Made by a program: the position numbers and the translations under genes. The notes below the pieces were generated by a model that was not told the DNA's origin, searched no databases, and saw only the letters and a list, made by a program, of their open reading frames with translations. From Schistosoma mansoni (taxonomy: Eukaryota > Platyhelminthes > Trematoda > Strigeidida > Schistosomatidae), in assembly GCF_000237925.1 (NCBI RefSeq), contig NC_031495.1:48959925-49023924 (forward strand): a DNA stretch of 64,000 bases, given 5' to 3'. Position 1 is the stretch's first letter. Every line of letters begins with the position of its first letter. Shown piece after piece: positions 48,701 to 60,815 of the stretch.

Positions 48701-49095
48701 ATAGTGGCTAGCAATGGAATCCAGGACGTGTGTTTCGTCCTACCAAATGAATTCAAACTTCAACCCATTGCACAAGCAAATGGTTATCAGGACTCAGTAG
48801 GTGAGTGGATAACGCAATGGCGTTTGAAGCGAACGGTACTGGGTTCAAGTCCCAGAGTGAACATCAACTCTGAGATGCAGGTACATCCATCTGACGAGTT
48901 CCAAATAGGATGAAACGCGCATCAAACTGGATTCCACTGCTAGCCACTATCCATCATTGCTTATAATGCTTGTGAATTAAGGCTATTTTGAGGCAATACG
49001 CACAGTATGCACATATGCCAATAAGAGACTGACCAGTTGCAGTCCTAAACATCATTCGGAAGATTCAAACAAACAATACTAAGTGAATTTACTTA
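48701..49095 (+). mobile_element. Sm-alpha-type SINE with hammerhead ribozyme
   Basis: Order: an inverted half-ribozyme at 48701-48755 (minus strand: GGACGAAAC, then TGGATTCCATTGCTAGCC), a tRNA-like region at about 48790-48857 with A-box-like sequence and B box GGTTCAAGTCC, a hammerhead at 48881-48935, then a tail to about 49095. The two ends of the 48701-48955 part are inverted repeats (GGATAGTGGCTAGCA against TGCTAGCCACTATCC), so the transcript could fold back. This matches the known Sm-alpha family of Schistosoma. Confidence 0.8.
48881..48935 (+). ncRNA. Sm-alpha hammerhead ribozyme motif
   Basis: Core CTGACGA at 48891-48897 and GAAA at 48912-48915, joined by stem II GAGTTCC/AAATAGGA with a weakened pairing, a short palindrome-like stem III (ACGCGCAT) and stem I formed by CATCCAT with ACTGGATT. 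The cleavage triplet would be AUC instead of GUC, followed by an extra AAA before stem I. Activity may be reduced. Type I fold with a minimal stem III, as known for Sm-alpha. Confidence 0.65.
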
Positions 49096-49099
49096 TGAA

Positions 49100-50997
49100 A
49101 TCACCACATTATCAGTAATTCTATTACATATTGATCGATATATTCTTGGATGTTAAAGCATACTTTACTATTGGCCTTCGGAAACTCGCGAGTGACCTTG
49201 ACACGGTAGAACCCATTTTCAGTTAATATGAATTCAGTTTATTTTAATGGTTAATTTAATACGACAATCCATAAAATATTATAAATTTTGGTTAGGAACA
49301 GGAGTTGGGGTTGGAAATTGACTTCTGAGTTTGAGTTATGCCTAGCGATCAGTCTGACTGTTAGAATACAGGCGTAATATAGGCGTTTAGAGTAATGATA
49401 AAACATTGATTCAGAAAATATTTTGTAGTCCAATATAGATGAATAGTGATGTAGATATTTCTTTGATTTTAAACATCCAGAACCTTCAAGTTAGTTTGAT
49501 AACCAATTTAGCGCAAAATCTCAATACCTGGTATTTTAAGTGTGATTGACTCGTCAGTGTAGTATACTTTTATCAATTAGAATTTTTACAAGTAAAGCGG
49601 GAGATCATTACGTTAACTGGTCACATATGTTATGTAAGATTTAGTCTTTTTATGTCTTTATAAATAAGTGCAAACTACCTATCTGAAGTCAGTGAAAAAA
49701 TCATCATCAATGTTTGGAGACTTTGCTCCACAATCGTTCACAATAGCACAATTGTATTCATTCTCTTCCCTTAGATCCTAAGTCTCGCGATTATCTTGCA
49801 ATATTTCTTATTCAACAAATCCACATTTTCCTGTCGAATTATGCCTATTGTCTCATATTTTGTACTAGCACTACTGGTGTTATTATTTATACTACTCTAA
49901 TACTTTGCTGTATTGATGTGGTTTGACCACTTGAACTGATACATACATGTGTCAAGTTCTCTGTTGCGTATGACTGATTGATTAGATGATTCGTGATACT
50001 TTATAACTCAGAAGTGTGCGCCGACAAAAATTACACAATTAAATAAATTAATTTAACAGCATAAACCAGTCTAAACTTCAAGTCTTTTTTAGACAGATAC
50101 CAGCTCTTTGATTCAGTAATGTTGTAATCTCTTTATAATTTCTATCATTTGGGTTTGATTCCTTATAAGTTCACGTTTATATACTGACAAAAAGTACCAG
50201 CCTAGATGAAATAATTGTTCAATGAGTTTTATTTCCAATAGTTCCCCAGCTAATAGCAGTTGGTAATGTAAGTACCATGTATATCATACAAAGTGTAAAC
50301 AAAATTACCTGAGTATGCTCTAGTTTATTTTTAATATCAATATGCTCATCATTTACAAATTACAATAAAATTGCAATCTATATCAATGTCATTTCTTGCT
50401 ATATGGTTACAGGTAATCATGTTCATTCTTGCATGAATTTTCTAAAACCAACTTATGAATGAACTGATCATATATCTGTAAATGGTAATGATCTATATTT
50501 TTATGTATTTCATCTAAGATTTGATATCGCACAATGAATTTCACTGATTACTTTGTTATGTATGAATAAAATACAGATTTACAAATATAGTATATATATT
50601 ATAGTAAAGAATGAATTTCTCACCTTAATAAAGGACTCTTTATTAAATATGTATTTTAATGCAATCGGTCGTAAAGTCCTGATATTATCATTCTAAATAC
50701 TGCATATGTAAGTTTAAATACATAAATATGTTACCAAGCGATTCATATCTTATCAGCAGCAAAGTGTTAGCTGTCCACCGTTACCTGTGGTTTTTCAGAT
50801 TCTTAATTACTAAATTTACAGTGCCTAAGATTATTTACTCTATTTATAATCAACGTTTACGCTAGATAAATACAAAACCTAGCATGAAATAAATATGATT
50901 TCATGGTCCACTGAATTAAATATTTTCACTTGTTAATGAAAACTGTTATTTTCAGAAGTGGGTTTTGTGGGGATTTTAGTAATTTTATATAGTTGAG
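49100..50997. other. intergenic, nothing recognised
   Basis: About 1.9 kb of AT-rich sequence. No open frame with family features and no match to the repeats listed elsewhere in the window. Confidence 0.45.
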
Positions 50998-51180
50998 ATC
51001 ATGAATCAATTGAAGCTAGACCACCATGGAAAACCTGGAAGTACTGGACGGCCGTTTCATCCTATTGTGGGACTCCTCAGCAGTGCGCATCTACGATCCT
51101 GCCTCGCGAGATTAGAACCCAGGACCTATCAGTCTCGCGCGCGATTGCTTAACCATTAGACCACTGAGCCGACAGTCTGC
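50998..51180 (-). mobile_element. tRNA-like element with hammerhead ribozyme, 3' half
   Basis: Minus strand: tRNA-like head (A-box-like GCTCAGTGGTCTAATGG, B-box-like GGTTCTAATC), then the hammerhead at 51039-51090, then the tail ending in TTGATTCATGATC. It is a family distinct from Sm-alpha but with the same architecture. Truncated on the tRNA side. Confidence 0.75.
51039..51090 (-). ncRNA. hammerhead ribozyme motif with an intact core
   Basis: Minus strand: stem I strand GCACTG, core CTGAGGA, stem II GTCC...AGGAT, GAAA, self-complementary stem III ACGGCCGT, cleavage triplet GTC, then the other stem I strand CAGTAC. All invariant core bases are present. This is the best preserved core of this family in the window. 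Confidence 0.7.
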
Positions 51181-51289
51181 GATTCCCTCACACCAATCAG
51201 AACATTGTAGCTGTTTAATAACACAGATGTGTGTACTACAGTAGGGGTAATTGCATGATAACTATAAATGAAATATTCAACAAGGGATA

Positions 51290-51735
51290 GTCAAAGTCGT
51301 AATTTTCAATACGGACGTCAAGACAGTCCTACTGTACGGGGCTGAAACTTCGAGAACTAATTCAACCACCACCAAAAGAGTACAAGTGTATGTAAACTAT
51401 TTTCTACTTAAGATACTCAATATACGTTGGTCAGATAACATGAGCAACAGCCTACTGTGGGAGAGGACAAACTAGCTTCCAGATGAAGAGAAAATTAGTA
51501 AAAGACGTTGGAAGTGGGTAGGAAATACATTGAAGAGATTATCAAACTGCATCACGAGGCAAGCCCTAACTTGGAATCCTGAAGGGAAGCGGAAAAGTGG
51601 AAAGCAAAGAACACATTACTCCGGGAAATAGATACAGATGTGAAAATGATGAATAGCAACTGGAAAGGATTGTCCAGGATATGGTTGGATGTAGAATGGT
51701 GGTGGGCAGCCTATGCTTCTCCATCAGGGATAACA
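51290..51735 (+). mobile_element. SR2-like (RTE) LINE 3' end, decayed
   Basis: Translated pieces match the C-terminal region of SR2-type reverse transcriptases: [56 protein letters not shown] and [13 protein letters not shown]. Interrupted by stops. The same region recurs at 56010-56330. Only the 3' end is present, as is usual for RTE insertions. Confidence 0.8.
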
Positions 51736-53510
51736 GGTGTAAATAAAAATGTAAGTAATGTTAAGAGATACTTTGATACCATTTCACTGTATTGCGTTAA
51801 ATCATGTTTTTTCGTCTCATAGTCTACATACTTTCATTTTGCCTAGTATTTCTTTCTCTTTCAATAACGTACAAACGCTTATCTAATCAATGGATTAACA
51901 TTCATAAGTAACAAAAAACAATGTTTAAAACTTAACATATATGCTATAATTCCTAATATTGGTTACCGAAAATGTCACGCATTTTATTTCAAAGAGTGCT
52001 ATTAGTCTTAATTTTCCCTTGATTTTCAAATTTTAACTTTCTTTCAAATCGATGCTTCAAATGTGATAACTGTATTTACGATGAAATAAATTTTTTTGAT
52101 GATTATACCTGGAAGGTAAACACAAGTCAGAATTTTAACTATTGATGAATAAGTAGGACAGAATAAATTCACCAGTTTAAGGATAATAATATCAATCAAA
52201 TATGATCAATGTAGCACTAAACTGAAGAGGTCACTTTCAATTTTGAAATGCTACAGTTATACAAATGAGTAATTCTTTAATGACTTTGAATGTATGTTAT
52301 TGAATAACACTAATGTTACATTCGACATCAACCAAATGACTAAAATTATCTGAACGATGCAAATCAGAATCTAATGAAGTTTTATTTTCTTCTATATAAT
52401 ACTAAAATGAAATGTATTCTGAAATACTTTTCGAAAACTGAATTCGACAAATGAACTTTAATCAACAAGGACAGATTAATTTGTAAATACATATGAGTAT
52501 CCAAGAGGAAAAGCTTATATGTTATAGATATTCAAAGCACTGGTTGTATGAATAACATTATTCGGAACTTCACAGTATAAAAATTCTTTATCAAACAACG
52601 AAATAAATGACTATTCAGTATATCAGTCGATGATTCTCATTCAAATATGGTATCATAAAGAGTCCGAATTAATTTCAACCTAATTTTATGATAAAGCATT
52701 AGTTTTTGTGAGGGAGATGTTCTCACTGATTTGTTGTACCATTCATCTGGTGTTATAACGATGAACTCATCTCCATTATATCTGTTTATGTATTCCGTCT
52801 ATCAAATAGCACTCCATGCTAAACTAGGAGCTTAACTGTTCTTTTACATGATAGGACAGTGTGCAAACATCTAACTCTTTGAAACGCTCTTTAGTACCCG
52901 TTATCTGGCTCCAGTATGGTCTAACGGTAATGATGTTAATGAAATATATTCCAGTTAACTTCGTATTTTTTTCATCGACTGAATCGCGTAAGTGAATAAT
53001 GGGATAAAACAAATTAAATGCTAAATTGATTTTGGATAGACGCATATTATACGTCCGTCAACGTAGATCAACGATAGGATAAGGGAAAGGGAAAAAGCAA
53101 ACGTGCCCACTCAGTGGACAATGAGTGACTCGTATTTGTTTATTCTTTACAATTTATACAAATTACATCTACACATTTGTTTCGTCTCTTTTTCTTTTTC
53201 TTCACAAATAACTAAGTAGTAAGTAGTAAATAGTAGTCAATAAAAGTAACAATAAAATATAAAATCATGGTTACATAAAATATTGAAACAGATAATCTAG
53301 TGAAGTTATTCAGATAGTTTATACTAGAATGAATGCTAACATGATAATCAATAATCATAAAGTACGAAATGGCATTGACATTAATTTCAGTTGCTGTACT
53401 ATTTCTGATTAAGAGATATATTAATAATGAACTGGACTAGATTTTAAAATGACCAATAGATTGGTTTGGAATGCAGATAACAATAACAGTAATGTCATTA
53501 AAGTACAAAT
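51736..53510. other. intergenic, nothing recognised
   Basis: About 1.8 kb without a supportable gene or a repeat shared within the window. Confidence 0.45.
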
Positions 53511-53521
53511 TATATCTTGTT

Positions 53522-54079
53522 TTTATCAGAAGGGGTTTTGTGGAGATTTAGTATTTTCATAGTTGCAAGCGTGAGTCAATTGAAGCTAGACCACCAAGGA
53601 AAACCTGGAAGCATTGGACGGCCGTTTCGTCCTAATGTGGGACTCCTCAGCAATTGACTCACGCTTGCAACTGAATCCACCATAAATCTTCACAAAATCC
53701 CTTCTGATAATGATATTCATATGCTCACTAGTGACTAATTTCGAGAGGTAAATCCTGGAGTTCTAGTGAGAAGCAGTAACTAGTGTAGTTCAAACCATGT
53801 CTGTTGTGAGATAGGAACTCACTGCAGACAACCGGTGAACGGCCGCTCAGCTTCGTGGATTGGTTGGAGTTAGACATTAACACCTTCGGATGCTGGCTCA
53901 GTGATCTGCCGGTTAAGTGCTCTGGCGCGAGACCGGTAGGTCCCGGGTTCGAATCCCGCGCGGCGAGGTCGTGGATGCGCACTGTTGAGGAGTCCCACAT
54001 TAGGACGAAACGGCCGTCCACTACTTCCAGGTTTTCCTTGGTGGTCTAGCTTCAGTTGACTCACTTTTGCAACTATGAA
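53522..54079 (+). mobile_element. complete tRNA-like element with ribozyme ends and target duplication
   Basis: Flanked by an 11-base direct repeat, TATATCTTGTT, at 53511-53521 and 54080-54090. Parts: an inverted copy of the element's tail and ribozyme (53522-53653), a forward tail part forming a fold-back with it (53654-53712), a body, a tRNA-like segment at 53893-53963 with B box GGTTCGAATCC at 53946-53956, a hammerhead-related segment at 53975-54025 (first core base T instead of C) and the tail again (to 54079). Tail sequence at both ends, plus an inverted left end, resembles Penelope-like element structure. Confidence 0.75.
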
Positions 54080-54094
54080 TATATCTTGTTCCTT

Positions 54095-54190
54095 TTGTTG
54101 AGATCATGAATCTATCAACATTAGACCACTATTGAAAACCCGGAATCATTGGATGGCCGTTTCATTCTCGTATGGGACTCCTCAGTGTAT
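54095..54190 (-). mobile_element. degenerate fragment of the same ribozyme element
   Basis: Minus-strand tail and ribozyme half with many changes (GAGATCATGAATC, then GGATGGCCGTTTCATTC and GGGACTCCTCAG on the plus strand). Lies directly beyond the target repeat of the previous element. Confidence 0.6.
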
Positions 54191-54869
54191 CTGTGATAAA
54201 ATGCCTCATAAGGAAAAGGATTCATGGTTCTTGACGGCTTCTGTTTTATTTTTTGAATTGGCTTTGGGGGGGCATTTTACTGATAAGGAGAGGATTAAGT
54301 CACTAATTTACAAAAATGAACATTTCGACTAACATCTATGTAGGCTTTCGGAAACATACTGTCATTACTACAATGCTTGTTGTAGTGTTGGTTGCTATTT
54401 TAAACTCATACAACTTATCCTAGCATCTGGACAAGCCAATTTACCTATTCTCCTTGAGTCACGTTTCGACCTTGTTAATTGTTCACCTATCGACCTTGAC
54501 CGTTTTTGTATGAGCGTATGTGTGTACACTTCTTATCCTATTCATCACATGTCTGTAACATATTTTTATCTGGCTATAAATATCGATTAGCGTTTGATTA
54601 AACTGAGTTGGCTCACATGACTTTCCCACCGCGCGTCAATTAGCTTTTCATTGTTGCTCTAATCGTCTGTTTGAATAAATGATTGTATGAAATTTACGTG
54701 TTCGAAATTCATTCTCATATTTGACTTATTTAATTCTGTTATTCACTAACTCATATTAGTCAACACATCTCAGTTCCCGACAGATATTCAGTTTTTTATA
54801 AGGAAACTATTACATTGGTTACATTCTGAAAAATAAAAATGAATATTATTTTTTGGTCTTCCAGATTTA

Positions 54870-55010
54870 TATCATTTTAGATTATTGGCACTTGAAGCAT
54901 GAAGCCTTAGGTTCAAGTACCAGAGTGAACAATAACACGAGTCCAGGTACATCCAGATGACTATAGGGTGAAACGTAAATCCTAGGTTCTATTACTAGTC
55001 ACAACATTGA
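54870..55010 (+). mobile_element. degenerate Sm-alpha-type fragment
   Basis: tRNA-like B box GGTTCAAGTACC at 54910, then GGTACATCCAGATGA and GGGTGAAACG as in the hammerhead, with the core decayed. Old copy. Confidence 0.6.
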
Positions 55011-55019
55011 TAAAATATG

Positions 55020-55990
55020 GATATATAATTATTATCAGCCCAATCCCAATACCTAATATTCTCATACAAAATGTCTATTTATTTCCATATCTCATGGAAA
55101 ATACAAGCTATTAAGTCCAAATTCAAATGCCAACATTTTTTTTATTTTGTTCGAGTTGTAATATGACGTATGATGCAATCTGAATGCTATTTTTAAAAGT
55201 ATATTATAATTATATTTAATAAATTAAAATAACATTCCAAATCCTTCTAGTAATCTTTTATGTCTTCAAAAAAAACCTATTTTCTACCTCTCAATAACTA
55301 CTTGTAATTTATCTTGTCTATAAATTCGGTTGTTGTTTTAGTTTTTCATATGCAATTTCGTTCGTTCAACCGTTGTAGACATGGAAACAAAAGGTGAAGA
55401 AACATACTAAATCAAAAAGAATTCCTTATTTATTGATCTGCTAACACGTGACGTGAACAAAGTTTACACAAAGAAATATACATTCAGATTATTTCAAATT
55501 GCCGCTAATATTTTTATGGAAAAAATATTGATTATCAGCTGTCTTCAATATTTAAATCGTTTTGTTAGTCAAACAATTGAATTATTGAAGTGAAATTCAG
55601 TTACTACCTAAGATGATATATTCAGTAGTAAATGACTTTTTATTTCCTGTAGTATTTGATAAACCGAAAAAAGTCCTATTTCATATAAAATAAAAGTCAA
55701 ATTATTATGACTACTCAGTTAATTTGACAAACGTAGTAGGATGAATAATTAAACCGAAATAATAATTGCTGAGAGAATCAATGTCATAGTCTTAACCGAA
55801 AGAATAGAAATTATAACTGAGCTTTTCCAATATTTTGAATGATTTGTAAGACATGAAGCGAATTTAATTGGATTTCTAAAGTTCAATTGACCCTATCTTC
55901 TCAATCTAAGGCTTAAGAAGTGGTTTAGACAAACTGAATATTGATAGTTCAAGAACAGTTTTAGCTTTTCACTCTTGGTCAAAGATAAGA
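55020..55990. other. intergenic, nothing recognised
   Basis: Very AT-rich; no gene or repeat supported. Confidence 0.45.
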
Positions 55991-56009
55991 GGTAAGAAAT
56001 TTGAAAATT

Positions 56010-56330
56010 AGGGAGTTATTCTTACTGTGGGAGAGAACAAACCAACTTCCAGACGAAGAGGAAATTAGGAAAAGATACTGGAAGCGGATAGGATATAAAT
56101 TGAGGAAATCATCAAACTGCATTATGAGGCAAGCACTAACTTGGAAACCTGAAGGGAAACTGAAAAGAGGAAGACGAAAGAACACACTGAATCGAGAATC
56201 GGAAGCAGATATGAAAAGGATGAATAGTAACTGGAAACAAGTGGAATGGATTGTTTAGAACAGAGTGGGATGGAGAATGGTGGTGGGCTGCCTACACTCC
56301 TCCATGAGGGGCAACAGGCATACGTAATGA
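56010..56330 (+). mobile_element. SR2-like (RTE) LINE 3' end, second copy
   Basis: Open frame 56001-56258 reads [40 protein letters not shown] and [18 protein letters not shown], the C-terminus of SR2-type proteins. After the stop the sequence continues with the family's GGGATGGAGAATGGTGGTGG region. 5'-truncated. Confidence 0.8.
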
Positions 56331-56652
56331 TTGACGATAAATCGATGGTCAAATTGATCATCATAAATTCGAAACTCATCTCTTGGTAATAGTCTGAAAC
56401 GTGATAGATCCATAAATTCAGAATACAAAACAGTTTCAAATATTATTAGTAAGTTGATAAATTCGATAAAAATCGGTTAGAAAACATTGACTAGATAGCT
56501 GCATTTTACGTGATTACACGATGCTACTTAAATATTTTAAGTACTAAAACAAAGTATAAAACAATCAGTTTTTAGGTATCGTTACCAAGGTTCGACTTGA
56601 TAATTTCGAATAAATTGAGCATTGGGTAGATGGTTATAAATAAAATAATATG

Positions 56653-57138
56653 TTTGTAATATCCCAATGAGTAGAAAAAATAGATTTTCTGAGGTTTCGC
56701 GATTCAGTTTAAGCCATTTCTTTAGAGAATAAATAACCAAATCAAAATAAGGCCTAGCTATAACGTCCGACTTGGACTATCTATCCAAACTACCATGTCT
56801 GATATCATTCACATTTCGCACTATTAATGTACATACAAATTAAACTATATCCTTTCTCACCATAATGGTCACGTTTTTTCATTCCTGACCTTGCACACGT
56901 ACTCATAAACAAGTTTACATACATATCGCTTATAAATCACCTTGACCGAAATGGCATGACATTGACTTGTTCAGACCTATTTTTCGATTGATCGATTAAA
57001 ATATTCTTGCGTTGTTCCTTCGTACTATTTAAACTTGGATTAATTTTGATTTGGCTATTTATTCTTTGAAGAAGTGTCTTACATTAAGTAACGAAACTTC
57101 GAAAAACCTAGTTTTTCTACTCATTGGGATCTTACAAA
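56653..57138. mobile_element. element with terminal inverted repeats
   Basis: About 486 bp bounded by 48-base inverted repeats at roughly 80% identity: TTTGTAATATCCCAATGAG at the left, CTCATTGGGATCTTACAAA at the right. No coding capacity. It could be a MITE-like DNA element or a fold-back repeat; the target duplication is unclear. Confidence 0.5.
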
Positions 57139-57139
57139 T

Positions 57140-59580
57140 ATATTAATTTACTTAAAAGTATGCAACAATTTGCTCAGACAGTTGAATTTATGTTTACACT
57201 ACCAGGATACAGGGAATTTAGGTTATTTTTGTTGTGTAAAGGATTACTTGGATAATACTATACTGGATTTATCCTTAGGACTTGTTTCTATTCCTTATTA
57301 CAGAATAGTACATAAAATATTAACTCAGAAGTTCTGAATTTTGAAATATAAACGATAACTACATATCAAGTAATTGGATGATACCCACCTTATAGGTTAT
57401 GAGTTCAGATCTAACAAATAGATATGTGACAGATAGATACTATCACAGTAGGATCACTGTTGAACCCAGTATTGGCTGAGTTCGTCTTAGCGAATATTCA
57501 GAGCAAGACTCTAGTAAAAACTAAGCGAAATTTGAACACTTATAGCAGATATAACAATGACACTTTTATTAATTGTGACAAAGGTTATCACTTTGATATT
57601 TTAGTAAATATTTTTAATGATTGGAAATCAGTCGCTCAATTTATTTTATAAAAATAAGTGAGTCCCAGGGTTTGTCTTAAATGTTCTAATCATAGAGAGA
57701 AAAGCTAGGACTAGGAAAAAATGAATTCGTAGAAAATCCACCTGGAAAAACATCTTACGGATTATCATACTATTCTATCATGATTATTATATTAACGCCT
57801 TCAGTCCATTCATAGACCTAATATATCATAATCCTCTATTTTACCATAGTTTTCCGGACTCTTTGATCATGTCTTATATTTACTAGCTACTTTTATAAAT
57901 CATGTAGCAATATATGTTACACCACAGTGAACGAAAGCACAGGCGGGAACAACCGAATGAATTTAAATATGACGTTACAGTATATCTTGGTAAAATCTGA
58001 GAACCATAAAGTAAATACCTTATTTCCAAAATATCCATCATTTGTTTTAGACCCTGTTCTTCTTTCGTTTTTTATACCAATTATTCTCTGTTCTAGTTCT
58101 CTTTTCTTCTATTTTCCCAACCTCCTGCAGCCAGACATTCCACTTTCGATCAGTGTACATACTACTTATATCTGTCGACATCAGTAGCACACATCACAAC
58201 ACATTAATTATAAGCTATATTTCATGAGTTCCATTTACAGTATACATTTGAATTAATTTACAAAACTTTTCCAGTGCAATTATGATTGTATGGCATTTTT
58301 AGGTGAAGCTTTCGAAAATAAAGCTCATGTTCTTTGAAATATTGATTTTAATTTCTTAATGGAGACAATAAAGTTGGTGTTATTTTACCGCACAAGTTTT
58401 TTCCTTCCTATGGTGACCAGTTATTCTTCATGTCTTATAATAGATCTACATATAGATTCATTGAATGTTTGTATTGTTGAACGTTTTTTCGAAACAAGTT
58501 GTATTCCAAACCTTTGTTAACTGAATGTAAAGTGATATTTACATTTTCATTATATATGGATGAATATAGAAGTTCACACTTATTCATAGCGATAATAGAT
58601 AAACTGATGACGTAACAGGAAAAATCAACTTAAGAACATTTAGAGAATGCAGTGGATTTATTTTATTTCGTTCTATTTTCTTCATACACATATATATGCT
58701 AATAGATTTAGTTGATTCAATATTTTATTACATAGTGACATATCTGAAAATTAAGAAATAGATTTCTACGTCAAAGAATATATAAATATAGACTGAACAT
58801 GCCAAATGGTCATGACATTAAAAAATAATGAAGAGGAGGATATTGTCTTCATTAATTTCATTGAGGTAGAAGAATATTAATTACTGCCCTCTAGTTGCTA
58901 TGAATATTTCTAATTTCAATAAGAGAAAAAGTATACTATTGAAACTCCTATACTTTCAAAGCAATTTCATGTTTGATGAACAGTTGATTTTTAGATTCAA
59001 AATATTCCAATATTTTTTGTTTGAAGGATTTTATGGAGAATAGTTTAATTTATAGATTATATTCGCGATGAATTGACCTTAATTGGGATATTGTTAAGGA
59101 CTACAGAGTACTGGATAGATGATCCGTCTAAGTATGGGACTTATTAGGAGTGGTATCTATAATCCCTTGTGACAGTAGGATAGTTGTTTAATGTCTTAAC
59201 GCTTTCTAAAAGACTTGAAGGTGTTGAGTTCCACCCGTGGGAGCTTTTTGGGTACGTACCCTTGACAAATACAATACCACAGCTAAATAGCTAACCAGTG
59301 TTTAAAGGTTTTCGATGGTAACTTAAATAATACCAAACTCCAGCTAATACCACCTACAGATGTTAATAGTTGAATTAATTCGGAATTAGTCTTATGTGCG
59401 TTTGAGAAGAATATTACTAACTACAACAAAGTTATCAAATTCTACAAAAGTTACTGTTACAGATACATAAACGTACTTGCATTTTTAAGCGTGTATCCTC
59501 ATAATTAAAATTTATTCAATTTCATTATAAAAATATCATCTATTATCTATTCACTCAAATGAACTAACGTAATATAGTTT
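57140..59580. other. intergenic, little recognised
   Basis: About 2.4 kb AT-rich. 59070-59150 (GGACTACAGAGTACTGGATAG, then ATGGGACTTATTAGGAG) looks like a very old copy of the ribozyme element tail. No gene supported. Confidence 0.4.
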
Positions 59581-59604
59581 TAATAATCAGTTTATTGAGC
59601 TATT

Positions 59605-59960
59605 TTAGGGAGAGTTGGATAACGGCTTGGAGTGGGAATCAAGATACATATCTCATTCTGTTGTATGTAAGTTGAATGTATCTGCACCCTTGTTGATGTT
59701 AACACCAGGACTTGAACCCAGTGACTTTCGTTTCAAGAACTCAACGCGTTATCCACTAAGTCAAGATAGCCACTGGATATAGGACGAAACTCGCATCCTA
59801 GATCCTGCCGTTAATCACTATCCAGCTATGCTTGAAATGCTTGTGACCTAATGATTACATCGAAGCGACCTTCAAAGGATAGGCTTGTCATGAAAAATTG
59901 GTCAGTTGCAATTCTTAATATCAATAACAGAAAGATTCAAGCAACTATTCCAAATGAAAT
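59605..59960. mobile_element. degenerate Sm-alpha-type SINE, composite
   Basis: A minus-strand tRNA-like part at about 59695-59770 (plus strand ACTTGAACCCAGTG and GTTATCCACTAAGT) is followed by a forward ribozyme 3' half (ATAGGACGAAACTCGC near 59779) and a tail with GGTCAGTTGCAATTCTTAA. Same inverted-head, forward-tail layout as 26195-26500. Confidence 0.6.
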
Positions 59961-60324
59961 TTTTGAGTTATTTTCCATAAAACAATTTTTTCCTAATCTT
60001 TACACAAAACCTACCATTTTACTGATCAAATACATGCATTAACTTGCTTTGTGAAAAGATAACATCAATTCATATAAATGATAAACCGATGGTCTACTCA
60101 TATACATATTAATTAACCACTCTTAATTACTGATATTCTCAAGTATTAAATATCGATCGGTTAAATAATAAATAATTATGAATTAAATTAGAGTTTTTAT
60201 GAATGTTTCAATCAATCTTTATTCATAATTTATAATACTAAAAAAACAAGTTGCTTTTTTTACTTTCTCTTGATTACCTAAAATTAGCTAATCTATCATT
60301 TATTAATACTAAATATAATTTCAA

Positions 60325-60515
60325 TAGTTGAGATCATGAATCGATTGAAGCTAGACCATCATAGAAAACCTGGAAGCATTGGAAGACCTTTTCGTCCTAT
60401 TATGGTACTCCTCAGCAGTGCACATCCACGATTCCGCCTCGCGAGATTCGGACCCAGGACTTATCAAGTTTGCGCTGCGATCGCTTAACCACTAGACCAC
60501 TGAGTCAGTATCCAA
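60325..60515 (-). mobile_element. tRNA-like ribozyme element, 3' half
   Basis: Minus strand: tRNA-like segment (CTCAGTGGTCTAGTGG, GGTCCGAATCTC), CTGAGGA core, GAAA, tail. Stem III is altered (AAGGTCTTC), so the ribozyme is probably inactive. Same family as 50998-51180. Confidence 0.7.
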
Positions 60516-60559
60516 TGGTGTTAAATCAATAATAAATCAATTATTTAAAGAGAAAAAAC

Positions 60560-60815
60560 AATAAACAATAAATTCACTTAGTACTACTTGTTTGAATCTT
60601 TCCATTGATGTTTAGGACTGCGATCAGTGACCAGTCTCTTATTGGTATATGTGCATACTGTGTGTATTGCCTCGATATAGCCTTAATTCACAAGCATTGT
60701 AAGCAAAGATGGATAGTGGCTAGCAGTGGAATCCAGTTTGACACGCGTTTCGTCCTATTTGGAACTCGTCAGCCGGATGTAACTGCATCTCCGAGTTGAT
60801 GTTCACGAACTGAAA
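60560..60815 (-). mobile_element. Sm-alpha-type SINE with hammerhead ribozyme
   Basis: Minus-strand hammerhead at 60729-60783: CTGACGA core (60766-60772 complement), GAAA (60748-60751 complement), stem III ACGCGTGT, triplet GTC, then an extra AAA before CTGGATTCC, the same insertion as at 48881-48935. The tail is at 60560-60720. The tRNA-like part is truncated after about 60815. Confidence 0.75.

Noticed and set aside
53893-53963. tRNA gene candidates (also 61772-61841, 48790-48857, 51088-51175, 60470-60510)
   Set aside because: They have A- and B-box-like sequence but sit inside repeated elements next to hammerhead motifs and do not fold into a full cloverleaf by eye; they are tRNA-derived SINE heads.
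54400-54790. Another LTR-like region (TATAAATA near 54575, AATAAA near 54674)
   Set aside because: TATA and poly(A)-like motifs are common in AT-rich DNA and no ends or second copy were found.
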